Source: Shewanella corallii (GTDB lineage Bacteria; Pseudomonadota; Gammaproteobacteria; Enterobacterales; Shewanellaceae). Taken from it: DNA of 64,000 nt. Numbering within the stretch: position 1 is the first letter of the stretch; every line of letters starts with the position of its first letter. A program made the position numbers and the translations under genes. The stretch lies in contig NZ_JAKIKT010000005.1 of the NCBI RefSeq assembly GCF_023349125.1, positions 62,001 to 126,000 on the forward strand, in the 5' to 3' direction. Positions 1 to 10,129 of the stretch are shown here, piece after piece. The notes under the pieces were generated by a model. The model did no database searches, was not told where the DNA came from, and saw only the letters and a list, made by a program, of their open reading frames with translations.

Positions 1-28
1 GGGCCCGCGATGTGAAAAGGAAGTATGA

Positions 29-667
29 ATGACAGATTTGACCCAGGTTCGCCGCGAGTATCTCCGTGGCGGTCTGCGCCGGGATGACTTAACGCCGGAA
101 CCTATGGCGTTTTTCAGGCATTGGATGGATCAGGCCATCAAGGCCAACTTGATGGATCCGACTGCCGTGTGTGTGGCAACAGTGGATGAAGATGGTCAGC
201 CCTGGCAACGTATCGTGCTGCTTAAACAGTTCGATGATGATGGCTTTGTGTTCTTCACCAATCTGGAAAGCCGCAAGGCTACCCATCTGGCTCAGAATGC
301 CAAAATCAGTATGCACTTTCCCTGGCATATGCTGGAACGCCAGGTATCGGTTACCGGCGTAGCCGAGCCTTTGTCTACGGCTGAGGTACTCAAATACTTT
401 ATTACCCGCCCTAAAGAGAGTCAGATTGCTGCCTGGGCTTCCAATCAATCCAGCCGCTTAACTGCCCGTCAGGCGCTGGAAACCAAGTTCAACGAAATGA
501 AAGCCAAATTCGCCAAAGGGGAAGTTCCTCTGCCTAAGTTCTGGGGCGGCTACCGGGTGAAGCCGGAAACGGTTGAGTTTTGGCAGGGTGGCGAGCACAG
601 ACTGCATGACAGGTTTATCTATATGCGTGAAGGGGACAGTTGGCAGGTAGAGCGACTGGCGCCCTGA
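29..667 (+). CDS. pdxH: Pyridoxine/pyridoxamine 5'-phosphate oxidase
   Basis: This FMN enzyme oxidises pyridoxine or pyridoxamine 5'-phosphate to pyridoxal 5'-phosphate, the last step of vitamin B6 synthesis and salvage, in the cytoplasm. The 212-residue protein has the family's usual length. The N-terminal half is the split-barrel FMN domain, with RIVLLKQFD around residue 62 and the [11 protein letters not shown] segment. The C-terminal dimerisation domain carries [13 protein letters not shown] and the family-typical ending RLAP. The ATG at 29 follows an AAGGAAG ribosome site. The gene stands alone; a hairpin 36 bases after the stop separates it from the convergent cold-shock gene. Identification is secure. 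Confidence 0.97.
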   Translation: MTDLTQVRREYLRGGLRRDDLTPEPMAFFRHWMDQAIKANLMDPTAVCVATVDEDGQPWQRIVLLKQFDDDGFVFFTNLESRKATHLAQNAKISMHFPWHMLERQVSVTGVAEPLSTAEVLKYFITRPKESQIAAWASNQSSRLTARQALETKFNEMKAKFAKGEVPLPKFWGGYRVKPETVEFWQGGEHRLHDRFIYMREGDSWQVERLAP

Positions 668-702
668 GCCGATCGGTAAGGATTAATTTCTTTGCGAGCC
701 CA

Positions 703-725
703 AAGCGCACCTGGCCGGTGCGCTT
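703..725. terminator. Hairpin between pdxH and the cold-shock gene
   Basis: A perfect 9-bp inverted repeat (AAGCGCACC with GGTGCGCTT, five-base loop) lies between two convergent genes. It has no long T run on either strand, so termination here is inferred mainly from position. Confidence 0.5.
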
Positions 726-773
726 ATGGTTGTTGGGAGCGCGGTTGATACGCTCCCTCAATCTCCAGGTCAC

Positions 774-989
774 TCAGGCCAGAGGCGTAACATTTTCCGC
801 CAGTGGGCCTTTTTCACCCTGAACTACCTGAAAAGTGACGGATTGTCCCTCTTTCAATGTTCGACGGCCACTGCCATTGATGGCTCTGAAGTGGACAAAT
901 ACATCGCCGGCGCCTTCACGGGCCAGAAATCCAAATCCCTTTTCATCGTTGAACCACTTTACAGTTCCAGTGATGACTTGATCTGACAT
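774..989 (-). CDS. Cold-shock domain protein (CspA family)
   Basis: This is a single cold-shock domain of 71 residues, the normal size of CspA-type RNA chaperones that bind single-stranded RNA and DNA and melt mRNA structure. The RNP1 motif reads KGFGFL and RNP2 reads VFVHF, with GTVKWFN at the start. The ATG is preceded by AAGAGGA. The gene is monocistronic, convergent with pdxH and divergent from the YaiI-family gene. The sequence does not show which E. coli paralogue (CspA, C, D or E) is closest, so no symbol is given. No long CspA-style untranslated leader is evident, because the divergent gene starts only about 100 bases away. Confidence 0.93.
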   Translation of the reverse strand: MSDQVITGTVKWFNDEKGFGFLAREGAGDVFVHFRAINGSGRRTLKEGQSVTFQVVQGEKGPLAENVTPLA

Positions 990-1087
990 AGAATCCTCTT
1001 AATCAATCCGGTGTTAACAAGCTGGTGCTGAAGCCGCAATGTAGCAGCCGGATATGTCAGATAAATTACAAGTTAAGGTGTTGATTA

Positions 1088-1549
1088 ATGGTTACCATCT
1101 GGGTTGATGCGGACGCCTGTCCAAATCCGGTAAAAGAAATTCTGTTTAAAGCGGCAGAGCGAATGAAGGTGCCACTTAAGCTGGTGGCCAATCACAGCAT
1201 CCGGATCCCGCCCAGTCGTTATATCTCTGTGATCAGGGTTGAGCAGGGGTTCGATGTGGCTGATAACTATCTGGTGGAGAGAGTTAGTGCCAATGATCTG
1301 GTCATCAGCAGTGATATTCCTCTGGCGGCCGACGCACTGAAAAAAGGGGCATTTGTGGTAACTCCAAGGGGAGAAGCCATGACCAAAGAGAATATTGGAG
1401 AGCGGCTGAATATGCGGGACTTCTTTGATACTCTCAGAAGTTCAGGGATCCAAACCAGTGGCCCGGCAGCCTTATCCAATCAGGACAAGCATGCGTTCAG
1501 CCGCCAACTGGATCTCTGGTCCAGACAAGTTGCAAAACTGCTAGACTGA
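1088..1549 (+). CDS. YaiI/YqxD family protein (DUF188, UPF0178)
   Basis: This 153-residue protein matches the YaiI/YqxD (UPF0178) family, which is widespread and related to PIN-type nucleases but has no established biochemical role. The N terminus has the signature [15 protein letters not shown], and further conserved acidic positions occur in the [12 protein letters not shown] segment. The ATG at 1088 follows AAGG at a suitable distance. It is divergent from the cold-shock gene. The family call is confident; the function is unknown. Confidence 0.9.
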   Translation: MVTIWVDADACPNPVKEILFKAAERMKVPLKLVANHSIRIPPSRYISVIRVEQGFDVADNYLVERVSANDLVISSDIPLAADALKKGAFVVTPRGEAMTKENIGERLNMRDFFDTLRSSGIQTSGPAALSNQDKHAFSRQLDLWSRQVAKLLD

Positions 1550-1671
1550 AATGACAGGCCCAGTTGCGCAACACGGGAACATTGAAGTCGGGCGCACCAG
1601 GCACCTGTATGTCCCTACATCCTATCACTACTGGTTTGATATCGGTCGGGATGGCCGGGGAGAGAAAGCAG

Positions 1672-2250
1672 ATGAAACATTGGTTACTGACACTGGTATT
1701 GATGACCCCGGGGTTGTCACTGGCTGCAGATTGGGTAATCCAAAACCAGGATTCCCGCGTAAGTTTTATTACCATCAAGCAAGGTAATATCGCCGAAGTC
1801 AGCCGTTTTACCAAGGTAAGTGGCGCACTGTCGTCAGAGGGAAAGTTCAGTTTGACCATTCCTCTGACCGGCGTACAGACAGGGATAGATATCCGCAACG
1901 AGCGTATGCAAAGCATGCTGTTCGAAGTGGGTAAATTCCCCGAACTTGAGCTTAACGCTGACGTCGATATGGCGGCGATTAACAGCATTAAGGCGGGTGA
2001 ACAGGCGGTAGTGCAGGTCAGTGCCAAAGTTGCCTTGCATGGTAAGAGCCAGCCGATGACCTTTGATGTGATGGTCGCCAGGCTGAATAACAACACCCTG
2101 ACTGTGAGTAGCTTTCAGCCCATAGTGGTCAATGCAGGACAATTTGCACTGAGCGCCGGGGTGGAAAAGCTCAGACAGGTTGCCGGATTAAAGGCGATCA
2201 GTGAAGCGGTACCAGTCAGCTTTGTGATTACCCTCAGCTCCAAAACCTAG
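1672..2250 (+). CDS. YceI-family periplasmic protein
   Basis: This is a YceI-like protein of 192 residues, a lipocalin-like beta barrel whose relatives bind polyisoprenoids. An N-terminal signal peptide (hydrophobic LLTLVLMTPGLS, cleavage near LAA-DW) sends it to the periplasm. I chose the ATG at 1672 because it has a GGAGAGAAAG ribosome site and begins directly with the signal peptide; the frame is open upstream to 1564, but that extension carries no signal. Typical family features are the opening DWVIQNQDSRVSF and alternating beta strands throughout. The ligand is not known. Confidence 0.88.
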   Translation: MKHWLLTLVLMTPGLSLAADWVIQNQDSRVSFITIKQGNIAEVSRFTKVSGALSSEGKFSLTIPLTGVQTGIDIRNERMQSMLFEVGKFPELELNADVDMAAINSIKAGEQAVVQVSAKVALHGKSQPMTFDVMVARLNNNTLTVSSFQPIVVNAGQFALSAGVEKLRQVAGLKAISEAVPVSFVITLSSKT

Positions 2251-2277
2251 GGAGCTGCCAGATCGGGAGCATAGATT

Positions 2278-2652
2278 ATGGTGACAGACTCTGAAGGTTA
2301 CACCCATCTGTTGACGTTTTTGGGTGAAAACCTTGAGCTTTTCAATGCTCCCAATGGCGATATCAGCGTAAATCAACCCGTGCTCGAGTACTTTGAAGAG
2401 CAGCTATCGGCCCAGGTGATATTACTATGCGGCCAACACCCAGGCTTGAGTTTTGAGCAAAGGAACAGGGTGATCCGCGAAGTTGATGCCATAGTTGCCG
2501 ATCTGGAACAGGTGCTGGCTGAGGTGGTGGATAAGCCAATGACCCGGGAGCAGGCTCTGTTTATCACTGACTACGCAGGCCTGATAAAAAACCTGTTCGA
2601 TACCGCTATCTCAACCATGATGGCCACATACCGCAGGTTGGATGCCAGTTAA
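2278..2652 (+). CDS. Small conserved protein, probably DUF3802
   Basis: The 124-residue protein is acidic, apparently helical, and lacks a signal peptide or membrane segment. Its sequence resembles the DUF3802 proteins of Shewanella and Vibrio, which have no known function; this assignment is from memory of the family and is moderate. It starts 27 bases after the YceI gene and may be cotranscribed with it. Its length is normal and nothing suggests decay. Confidence 0.7.
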   Translation: MVTDSEGYTHLLTFLGENLELFNAPNGDISVNQPVLEYFEEQLSAQVILLCGQHPGLSFEQRNRVIREVDAIVADLEQVLAEVVDKPMTREQALFITDYAGLIKNLFDTAISTMMATYRRLDAS

Positions 2653-2748
2653 GTATTAAATGCCTCCTTTTGCTGTAAAGCTTCTATAATTGTTTCAGCA
2701 ATTAATAGTTGAGCAAGAGTGCAAAACCTATTTTGCAGGGAGGCGCGC

Positions 2749-3126
2749 ATGTTAACCCTTTTACCCGATTTTCCTCATGATACTGTTGCCGTGGTCGCTC
2801 AGGATCTGTTGTGCAGCGACGACTACGCTCAGGTGCTGGAGCCAGCGATAGAGTCCAGGTTGCAGGACCACGCCAGTATCCGTCTCTGGTATGAATTTGA
2901 TGCAAGCTTTAAGGGCATTACCGTAGGTACGCTTTGGAATGAAGCTATGTTGGGATTCTTTCACTTGAGTGACTTTTCGCGTATTGTCGTGCTTGCCGAT
3001 GACGCTGTGATGAGGGGAATGGCACAAACGCTGGCGGGGATGATGCCTTGTCCGGTGAAGATCTATTCCACTTCAGAACGGGAATCGGCCAGAGCATGGC
3101 TTCAAAAGGAGCCTGTAGCGGTTTAA
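2749..3126 (+). CDS. SpoIIAA-like (STAS/SEC14-type) domain protein
   Basis: This 125-residue single-domain protein fits the SpoIIAA-like family (PF11964), a STAS/SEC14-type fold found in many marine gammaproteobacteria without an assigned role. Supporting segments are RLWYEFDASFKGIT, the FSRIVVLADD strand-turn and the C-terminal SERESARAWL helix. The frame is open from a GTG at 2719, but the ATG at 2749 has a strong AGGGAGG site, so that start was chosen. No kinase or sigma-factor partner gene lies nearby, so an anti-anti-sigma role is not implied. Confidence 0.78.
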   Translation: MLTLLPDFPHDTVAVVAQDLLCSDDYAQVLEPAIESRLQDHASIRLWYEFDASFKGITVGTLWNEAMLGFFHLSDFSRIVVLADDAVMRGMAQTLAGMMPCPVKIYSTSERESARAWLQKEPVAV

Positions 3127-3169
3127 CTCTGTCACGCCTGACATGCCGTGACAGTTAAGAGGTCCGGTA

Positions 3170-4042
3170 ATGTTAAGAGTGATCCTGTTTTTTATGTCCC
3201 TCCTTCCCCTGGTCAGTTCAGCTTACGACAAGCCCGTGTTAGGGCCCTCAGAGCCATTCACTCTGGAAGAAGGCGGCATCCCCTTTGAAGCCCGTATTGA
3301 TACCGGCGCATCCAACAGCTCATTGCACGCTTTTGACCTTCAAGTTATCGGTGGTGAGGTCAGCAAGAAGAAAGACAATATCGGCAAGATGTTGAGATTC
3401 ACCACCGCCAATGAAGAGGGTAAACAATCTCAAATGGAGGCGAAAATCGTCGATGTCTCCACTGTGAAGAATGCCCAGGGTACAGAGTCACGCTATATGG
3501 TTGAGCTGACGCTGAACTTTGCCGGGGATGCCCGTAAGGTGAAGGTTAACTTAAGAGACCGCCGCCATATGGACTATAAGATGTTGATCGGTCGTAACTG
3601 GATTAAAGGCCATTATCTGGTGGATGTGCAGCAGCTGCCGGTGATCGGGGCCAGAGCACCAATCCACATTGTTGAATCAGATTTGACCTATCACGCCCGT
3701 ATTGACACCGGCGCGGTCGAAAACTCCCTGCACGCTACCCATATCCGTGTTCATGATGAAGACAAACAGAATATGGAGAACAATATTGGCAAGCTGGTGA
3801 CCTTCACCACAAGCAATGAGGAAGGCCAGTCCGCCGAAGTCACCACCAGGATTAAGAATACCTCCCTGATCCGTAATGCTCAGGGCAGCGAAATCCGTTA
3901 CATGGTGGAGCTGGAGTTAGGCGAGCCGGGTAAAGAGTACAAGGTGCTGGTAAATCTGAAGGACAGAAGCAAAATGCGCCAGAAGCTGTTGATTGGCCGT
4001 AACTGGCTGGAAGGGCACTATCTGGTGGATGTGGAAAAATAG
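3170..4042 (+). CDS. Secreted protein with two retropepsin-like (Zn_protease/RimB-type) domains
   Basis: The protein has 290 residues with an N-terminal signal peptide (LFFMSLLPLVSSA). The mature part consists of two similar copies of the 'putative ATP-dependent zinc protease' domain (PF05618, retropepsin-like), at roughly residues 28-155 and 160-289. Each copy has the aspartic-protease-like motif RIDTGA followed by SLHA, then NIGK, FTT.NEEG, NAQG and IGRNW.GHYLVDV. The duplicated DTGA motifs would allow an intramolecular active-site pair, as in pepsin; this is inferred. Cytoplasmic relatives accompany RimK ligases, but no ligase gene is adjacent here. A shared terminator separates it from the convergent sensor gene. 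Confidence 0.82.
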   Translation: MLRVILFFMSLLPLVSSAYDKPVLGPSEPFTLEEGGIPFEARIDTGASNSSLHAFDLQVIGGEVSKKKDNIGKMLRFTTANEEGKQSQMEAKIVDVSTVKNAQGTESRYMVELTLNFAGDARKVKVNLRDRRHMDYKMLIGRNWIKGHYLVDVQQLPVIGARAPIHIVESDLTYHARIDTGAVENSLHATHIRVHDEDKQNMENNIGKLVTFTTSNEEGQSAEVTTRIKNTSLIRNAQGSEIRYMVELELGEPGKEYKVLVNLKDRSKMRQKLLIGRNWLEGHYLVDVEK

Positions 4043-4062
4043 CCCTCACATTGCGGTTGATA

Positions 4063-4088
4063 AAAAAGGCACCTCAGGGTGCCTTTTT
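4063..4088. terminator. Bidirectional terminator
   Basis: An 11-bp stem (AAAAAGGCACC with GGTGCCTTTTT) with a TCAG loop lies between two convergent genes and has T runs on both strands. Confidence 0.9.
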
Positions 4089-4099
4089 ACTCTCATCAA

Positions 4100-5917
4100 T
4101 CAGCCGATTCTCTCAGTCCCTTTGGGGACAACCTCGTGGCCGATGCCCCCTATGGCCAACACTTCATCTTCCTCATTACGGATAGCAAACTTGGTCACCT
4201 TGAAGTACCTGTCGCCTCTGTGGTCACTCAATATCTCGTCAAAGGTGATGGGCTCGGATGATTGCAATACCTTTTGGTCATTGGTGTGGAAACGCTTCGC
4301 ATCCAGAACCGGATATATTTCTTCATCGGTATGGCCAACAATCTGTCTCTGCTCCCGCGCCACAACCTGGCAATACCTTGGGTTAACCATCTGATAGACA
4401 CCCTTGAGGTCTTTTACAAAAATCATATTGGGCGATGATTCCATCAGTGCCTGTAGCAGATCTCTGTATCTGCCCAACTCAAGCTTTGATTCCTGTTGGA
4501 CGGCCAGTTGCTGTTCCAAAGCCAGGTGGTTGGCTTCGAGGCTGGCCAGCGCGGTTTCCAACTGTTGATGACGCGATACGAAAGCTGCAGCCAGTTTGCC
4601 AAGCTCATCATTGCGTTGACTGGCTTCTATCTCCAACTGTTCTGGCCTGTCCTGATACAGTGCCTGAGCCATACGGCTGAGGGGGCTGACCAACATTCTG
4701 TGCAGTACCCAAAACAACATAAACAGCGCCAGTACCTGAATGACGACCAGCAGCAAGCCCACCTTACCGGCGATCCCCTGTGCTTCTTTCCCGAGGGCAT
4801 CAAGTGGTGTGGCAATTATCACGTGCCAAAGGGTATCCGGCATCAGAAAAACAGAGACCATGACCCGCTCATTCAGCAGAGGATCTTTGGCCAGGGTAAA
4901 GCTGGTTAATTCCAATGGGCTGCCGGGCCAGCCCTGTGTCAGATTGGCAAGCAGGGTTTGCGTTCTCTTGGCATCATCATCGTTAAGCCCCGGGATATGC
5001 TCCGCGGCGCTGTGTTGGGCATTAAACCTGTAGGCCCCCTTAAGCTTTTGTTGTTGATCGGCTTCAATCAGCCGCTTGGCAAGTTGCTCCATTTCAGGGT
5101 GCGTAGACTGGAGCTCGGAAAAAGTAAGAGGTAATTGCTTTGACGTCAGGCTGCCGGGCGCAGCGATGATCTGACGATAAGGGTCAACAACCAGCACATA
5201 GCCCGGAATGTCAGTTCTTCCCGCATCAATAAACTGATTGAGGTGCTCAAGGCTGATATCAACAGTGGCAGCCCCGAGGTAACTGTGATCGAACCACATG
5301 GCTGATGACGCTGTAACCATGGTCTCCCGGGTAACTGGGTCCTGATAAGCTTTGGACCACAAGGTCTTGCCCCGGGGGAGCAGTCGGGTGGGTTCGTACC
5401 AAAACTCGTGACGATAGTTCTGTCCAGAGTAACCTTTGACCTCGGTGAGTTCACCAGACTCAGTCCGGGCCCAAAAGGCGCTCTCCCCGGTGGAGGACTC
5501 AGTTTGTTCAGGCCAGATCCCGCCACCTGCAATCAGCTGTTTCTGACTTTCCAGATCGAGCAGGGCAGGGACCACTTTTCTCAGCTTGGCCGTAGAGCCA
5601 CTTTCCAGCTCTCCCAGACTGGATAATGATGCTACCAGACTATTGACCTGTGCCGTGGCCTCATGCAGCCGGGTGACCACAAGTTGCCCCAGATGGCGAT
5701 TTACAGTCAGTTCCTGAGTCATCAGCTGCTGTTTCTGTATCCCCAACATGATCCACCAGGTCAGCAGTATTAGCGCCAGCGCAATGGCCAGCTGGATCAG
5801 ACTGATTTTTACAGGCAAGCTGCGCAGCCATTGGCGAATGCCGGTTGGATTTTCAGAGTTATGATGTGCGGTCATGGAATAATAAAATGCCGAAATGCAT
5901 GAACCAGATATCAACAC
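4100..5917 (-). CDS. Membrane Cache/PAS sensor protein without an output domain
   Basis: This protein of up to 605 residues has a membrane segment near residues 37-60, a periplasmic sensor region of about 330 residues resembling dCache domains (YVLVDPYRQIIAAPG), a second membrane segment near 390-415, a HAMP-like/coiled-coil region (about 420-490) and a single PAS domain (about 495-590). It stops just after the PAS domain, with no histidine kinase, GGDEF, EAL or methyl-accepting segment. The terminator and the convergent gene follow directly, so no output module can lie downstream. The GTG at 5917 has an AGGGG site; an ATG at 5875 is an alternative start without one. The ligand and partner are unknown. 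Confidence 0.8.
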   Translation of the reverse strand: MLISGSCISAFYYSMTAHHNSENPTGIRQWLRSLPVKISLIQLAIALALILLTWWIMLGIQKQQLMTQELTVNRHLGQLVVTRLHEATAQVNSLVASLSSLGELESGSTAKLRKVVPALLDLESQKQLIAGGGIWPEQTESSTGESAFWARTESGELTEVKGYSGQNYRHEFWYEPTRLLPRGKTLWSKAYQDPVTRETMVTASSAMWFDHSYLGAATVDISLEHLNQFIDAGRTDIPGYVLVVDPYRQIIAAPGSLTSKQLPLTFSELQSTHPEMEQLAKRLIEADQQQKLKGAYRFNAQHSAAEHIPGLNDDDAKRTQTLLANLTQGWPGSPLELTSFTLAKDPLLNERVMVSVFLMPDTLWHVIIATPLDALGKEAQGIAGKVGLLLVVIQVLALFMLFWVLHRMLVSPLSRMAQALYQDRPEQLEIEASQRNDELGKLAAAFVSRHQQLETALASLEANHLALEQQLAVQQESKLELGRYRDLLQALMESSPNMIFVKDLKGVYQMVNPRYCQVVAREQRQIVGHTDEEIYPVLDAKRFHTNDQKVLQSSEPITFDEILSDHRGDRYFKVTKFAIRNEEDEVLAIGGIGHEVVPKGTERIG

Positions 5918-7331
<1,414 letters not shown>

Positions 7332-7346
7332 CGGAGCAGTACAGTT

Positions 7347-9734
7347 ATGAAATTTTCCGAATCCTGGCTGCGCGAGTGGGTAAATCCATCCGTTAGTCGT
7401 GAAGAACTGGCCCATCAGATCACCATGGCAGGTCTGGAAGTTGACGGTGTTGATGCCGTTGCTGCTGACTTCTCCGGTGTGGTTGTGGGTGAAGTGGTTG
7501 AATGTGGCCAGCATCCTGATGCTGACAAGCTGCGTGTAACCAAGATTAATGTCGGTGGCGAAGAGCTGCTGGATATCGTTTGTGGCGCACCAAACTGCCG
7601 TCTGGGTCTGAAAGTGGCCGTGGCTATGGTTGGTGCTGTTTTGCCAGGCGATTTCAAAATCAAGAAGGCCAAACTGCGTGGTCAGCCTTCACACGGTATG
7701 CTGTGCTCATTCAGTGAGCTGGGTATCGATGTGGAAAGCGACGGTATTATCGAACTGCCGCTGGATGCGCCGCTGGGCACAGATATCCGTGAGTATCTGC
7801 AGCTGAATGATGCTGTTATCGATGTGGATCTGACTGCAAACCGTGCTGACTGTCTGGGTATGGTCGGTCTGGCCCGCGAAGTCGGTGTGTTGAACCGCGC
7901 CGAAGTGACTCAGCCAAGCTGGGAGCCGGTAACCGCCTGCGCTGAAGACAAGGTTGAGATCAGCCTGAACGCGCCTGAAAGCTGTCCACGTTATCTGGGC
8001 CGTGTGGTGAAAAACGTTAACGTTAAAGCCGCGACTCCTATGTGGATGCAGGAAAAGCTGCGTCGCAGCGGTATCCGCTCTATCGACCCTATCGTTGATA
8101 TCACCAACTATGTGCTGATTGAATTCGGTCAGCCAATGCACGCCTTCGATCTGGCTAAGCTGGATGGCGGCATTCAGGTGCGTCTGGGTAATGGTGACGA
8201 GAAGCTGACTCTGCTGGACGGCACTGAAATTACAGTACCAAACGATGTACTGGTTATCGCTGACGAACAGAAACCTTTGGCGCTGGCCGGTGTGTTCGGT
8301 GGTGAGTACTCAGGCGTATCTGAGGAGACCACAGACATCATGCTGGAATGTGCTTTCTTTGCGCCTCTGGCCATTATGGGTAAAGCCCGTCGCCTGGGCC
8401 TGCACACTGATTCCTCGCACCGTTTTGAGCGTGGCGTGGATCCCGAGCTGCAGCATAAAGTCATGGATAGAGCCACCCGTCTGGTGCTGGATATCTGTGG
8501 TGGCGAAGCCGGTGTTGTGGTTGAAGCCAAGTCTGATGAGCATCTGCCAAAGCCTGCCAACATTCTGCTGCGTCGTGCCAAGTTGGACAAACTGCTGGGC
8601 CATGTGATTTCAGACAGTGATGTGAACGAAATTCTGACCCGCCTGGGCTTCACTGTTGAAGTAGTTGAGGCTGGTTGGCAGGTGAAGACTGCGACCTATC
8701 GTTTTGACATGGCGATCGAAGAAGACTTGATTGAAGAAGTGGCCCGTATCTACGGCTATAACAACATTCCAAATGTTGCGCCAGTTGCCGCTTTGAAGAT
8801 GTCTGACCATAAAGAAGCAGAGCTGAGCCTGAAGCGCGTTCGTAGTGTGTTGACCGCCCGCGGTTTCCAGGAAGCGATCACCTACAGTTTTGTTGATCCC
8901 AAGCTGCAGAAGCTGTTGCACCCAGAGCAGGACGCTATGATCCTGCCTAACCCTATCTCCAGTGAAATGTCGGCCATGCGCCTGTCTATGTTCACCGGTC
9001 TGCTTAATGCAGTGGGTTACAACCAGAGCCGTCAGCAAGGCCGTGTGCGTCTGTTTGAGACAGGTTTGCGCTTTGTTCCTGACGAAAATGCCGAGTCCGG
9101 TGTTCGTCAGCAGGCGATGCTGGGTGCTGTAATTGCCGGTCCAAATAGTGAAGAACACTGGTCAATGGAGTCAAAAACCGTTGATTTCTTCGATCTTAAG
9201 GGTGATTTGGAGGCGATTATTGGCTTGACAGCTGCAGATCTAGAATTTAGCTTTAGAAGAGCGACGCACAGTGCGCTACATCCAGGGCAATGTGCTGAAA
9301 TTCTGAGAAATGATCGAGTTATTGGTTTCATAGGTGCGGTACATCCAAGCCTTGAAAAGCCGTTCGGTCTAAATGGCAAAACCATCGTGTTCGAGTTGGA
9401 GCTGGACGCCTTGTTGTGCAGCAACCTTCCTCAAGCCCAGGCTGTATCTAAGTTTCCGTCTAACAGACGAGATATTGCGGTCGTGGTTGATGACAGTGTT
9501 GCTTCAGGTGATGTAATCAAACTGATAAGAAAAGTTGGCGAGAATCAGTTGGTTGGCTTAAACTTGTTCGATGTATACCAAGGTAAGGGTGTTGAACCTG
9601 GCAAGAAGAGCCTGGCGATTGCACTTACGTTACAAGATACAGCTCGTACGCTGGAAGAGAAGGACATTGCCGAGAAGGTTGAGGCAGTTGTTGCTGCTCT
9701 GAAAGCAGAGTTCAACGCATCGTTGAGGGATTAA
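7347..9734 (+). CDS. pheT: Phenylalanine--tRNA ligase beta subunit
   Basis: This beta subunit carries tRNA binding and the editing site that hydrolyses mischarged Tyr-tRNA-Phe. The 795 residues are the normal length. Domains in order are an N-terminal EMAP/OB-type tRNA-binding domain (about 40-150), the B3/4 editing domain (about 210-390), B5 (about 400-470), a catalytic-like core (to about 700) and the C-terminal ferredoxin-fold anticodon-binding domain ([15 protein letters not shown] onward). From about position 9150, codon use switches abruptly: arginine goes from CGT/CGC to mostly AGA, AGG and CGA, and leucine from CTG to TTG, CTA and CTT. This suggests recombination within the gene. ihfA follows after three bases. 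Confidence 0.98.
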   Translation: MKFSESWLREWVNPSVSREELAHQITMAGLEVDGVDAVAADFSGVVVGEVVECGQHPDADKLRVTKINVGGEELLDIVCGAPNCRLGLKVAVAMVGAVLPGDFKIKKAKLRGQPSHGMLCSFSELGIDVESDGIIELPLDAPLGTDIREYLQLNDAVIDVDLTANRADCLGMVGLAREVGVLNRAEVTQPSWEPVTACAEDKVEISLNAPESCPRYLGRVVKNVNVKAATPMWMQEKLRRSGIRSIDPIVDITNYVLIEFGQPMHAFDLAKLDGGIQVRLGNGDEKLTLLDGTEITVPNDVLVIADEQKPLALAGVFGGEYSGVSEETTDIMLECAFFAPLAIMGKARRLGLHTDSSHRFERGVDPELQHKVMDRATRLVLDICGGEAGVVVEAKSDEHLPKPANILLRRAKLDKLLGHVISDSDVNEILTRLGFTVEVVEAGWQVKTATYRFDMAIEEDLIEEVARIYGYNNIPNVAPVAALKMSDHKEAELSLKRVRSVLTARGFQEAITYSFVDPKLQKLLHPEQDAMILPNPISSEMSAMRLSMFTGLLNAVGYNQSRQQGRVRLFETGLRFVPDENAESGVRQQAMLGAVIAGPNSEEHWSMESKTVDFFDLKGDLEAIIGLTAADLEFSFRRATHSALHPGQCAEILRNDRVIGFIGAVHPSLEKPFGLNGKTIVFELELDALLCSNLPQAQAVSKFPSNRRDIAVVVDDSVASGDVIKLIRKVGENQLVGLNLFDVYQGKGVEPGKKSLAIALTLQDTARTLEEKDIAEKVEAVVAALKAEFNASLRD

Positions 9735-9737
9735 AGT

Positions 9738-10034
9738 ATGGCACTTACCAAAGCGGAAATGGCAGAACATCTGTTTGAAAGCCTGGGCATTAACAAGCGG
9801 GTTGCCAAAGAGATGGTCGAGTCGTTCTTCGAAGAGATCCGTTGTGCACTGGAAAGTGGAGAACAGGTTAAGTTGTCAGGCTTTGGCAACTTTGATCTTC
9901 GAGACAAGAACGAGCGCCCGGGAAGGAACCCAAAAACCGGTGAAGATATCCCTATTTCGGCCCGTAGGGTCGTTACTTTCCGCCCTGGTCAGAAGCTAAA
10001 GAGCCGGGTAGAAGTAGCCAACTCCGAAAAGTAG
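9738..10034 (+). CDS. ihfA: Integration host factor alpha subunit
   Basis: IhfA pairs with IhfB to bind and sharply bend specific DNA sites, assisting transcription, replication and recombination. The 98-residue protein has the HU/IHF fold, with the conserved beta-arm segment [20 protein letters not shown] that enters the minor groove and carries the intercalating proline. It lies three bases after pheT, the same order as in E. coli, so it is cotranscribed. A strong terminator follows. Confidence 0.98.
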   Translation: MALTKAEMAEHLFESLGINKRVAKEMVESFFEEIRCALESGEQVKLSGFGNFDLRDKNERPGRNPKTGEDIPISARRVVTFRPGQKLKSRVEVANSEK

Positions 10035-10049
10035 GATACCTACCGTTCA

Positions 10050-10078
10050 AGAAAAGCCACTCTCTGAGTGGCTTTTCT
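10050..10078 (+). terminator. Terminator of pheS-pheT-ihfA
   Basis: A 13-bp perfect stem (AGAAAAGCCACTC with GAGTGGCTTTTCT) and a TCT loop are followed by a T-rich stretch. Confidence 0.9.
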
Positions 10079-10129
10079 GTTTTGGTTTCTTTAGTATTTG
10101 CACGCTTTCGTTTTTTCAGGAAACCCAAG

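Noticed and set aside
1551..1787. 78-codon frame overlapping the YceI-family gene
   Set aside because: It is out of frame with a well-supported exported protein and has no ribosome site or similarity of its own.
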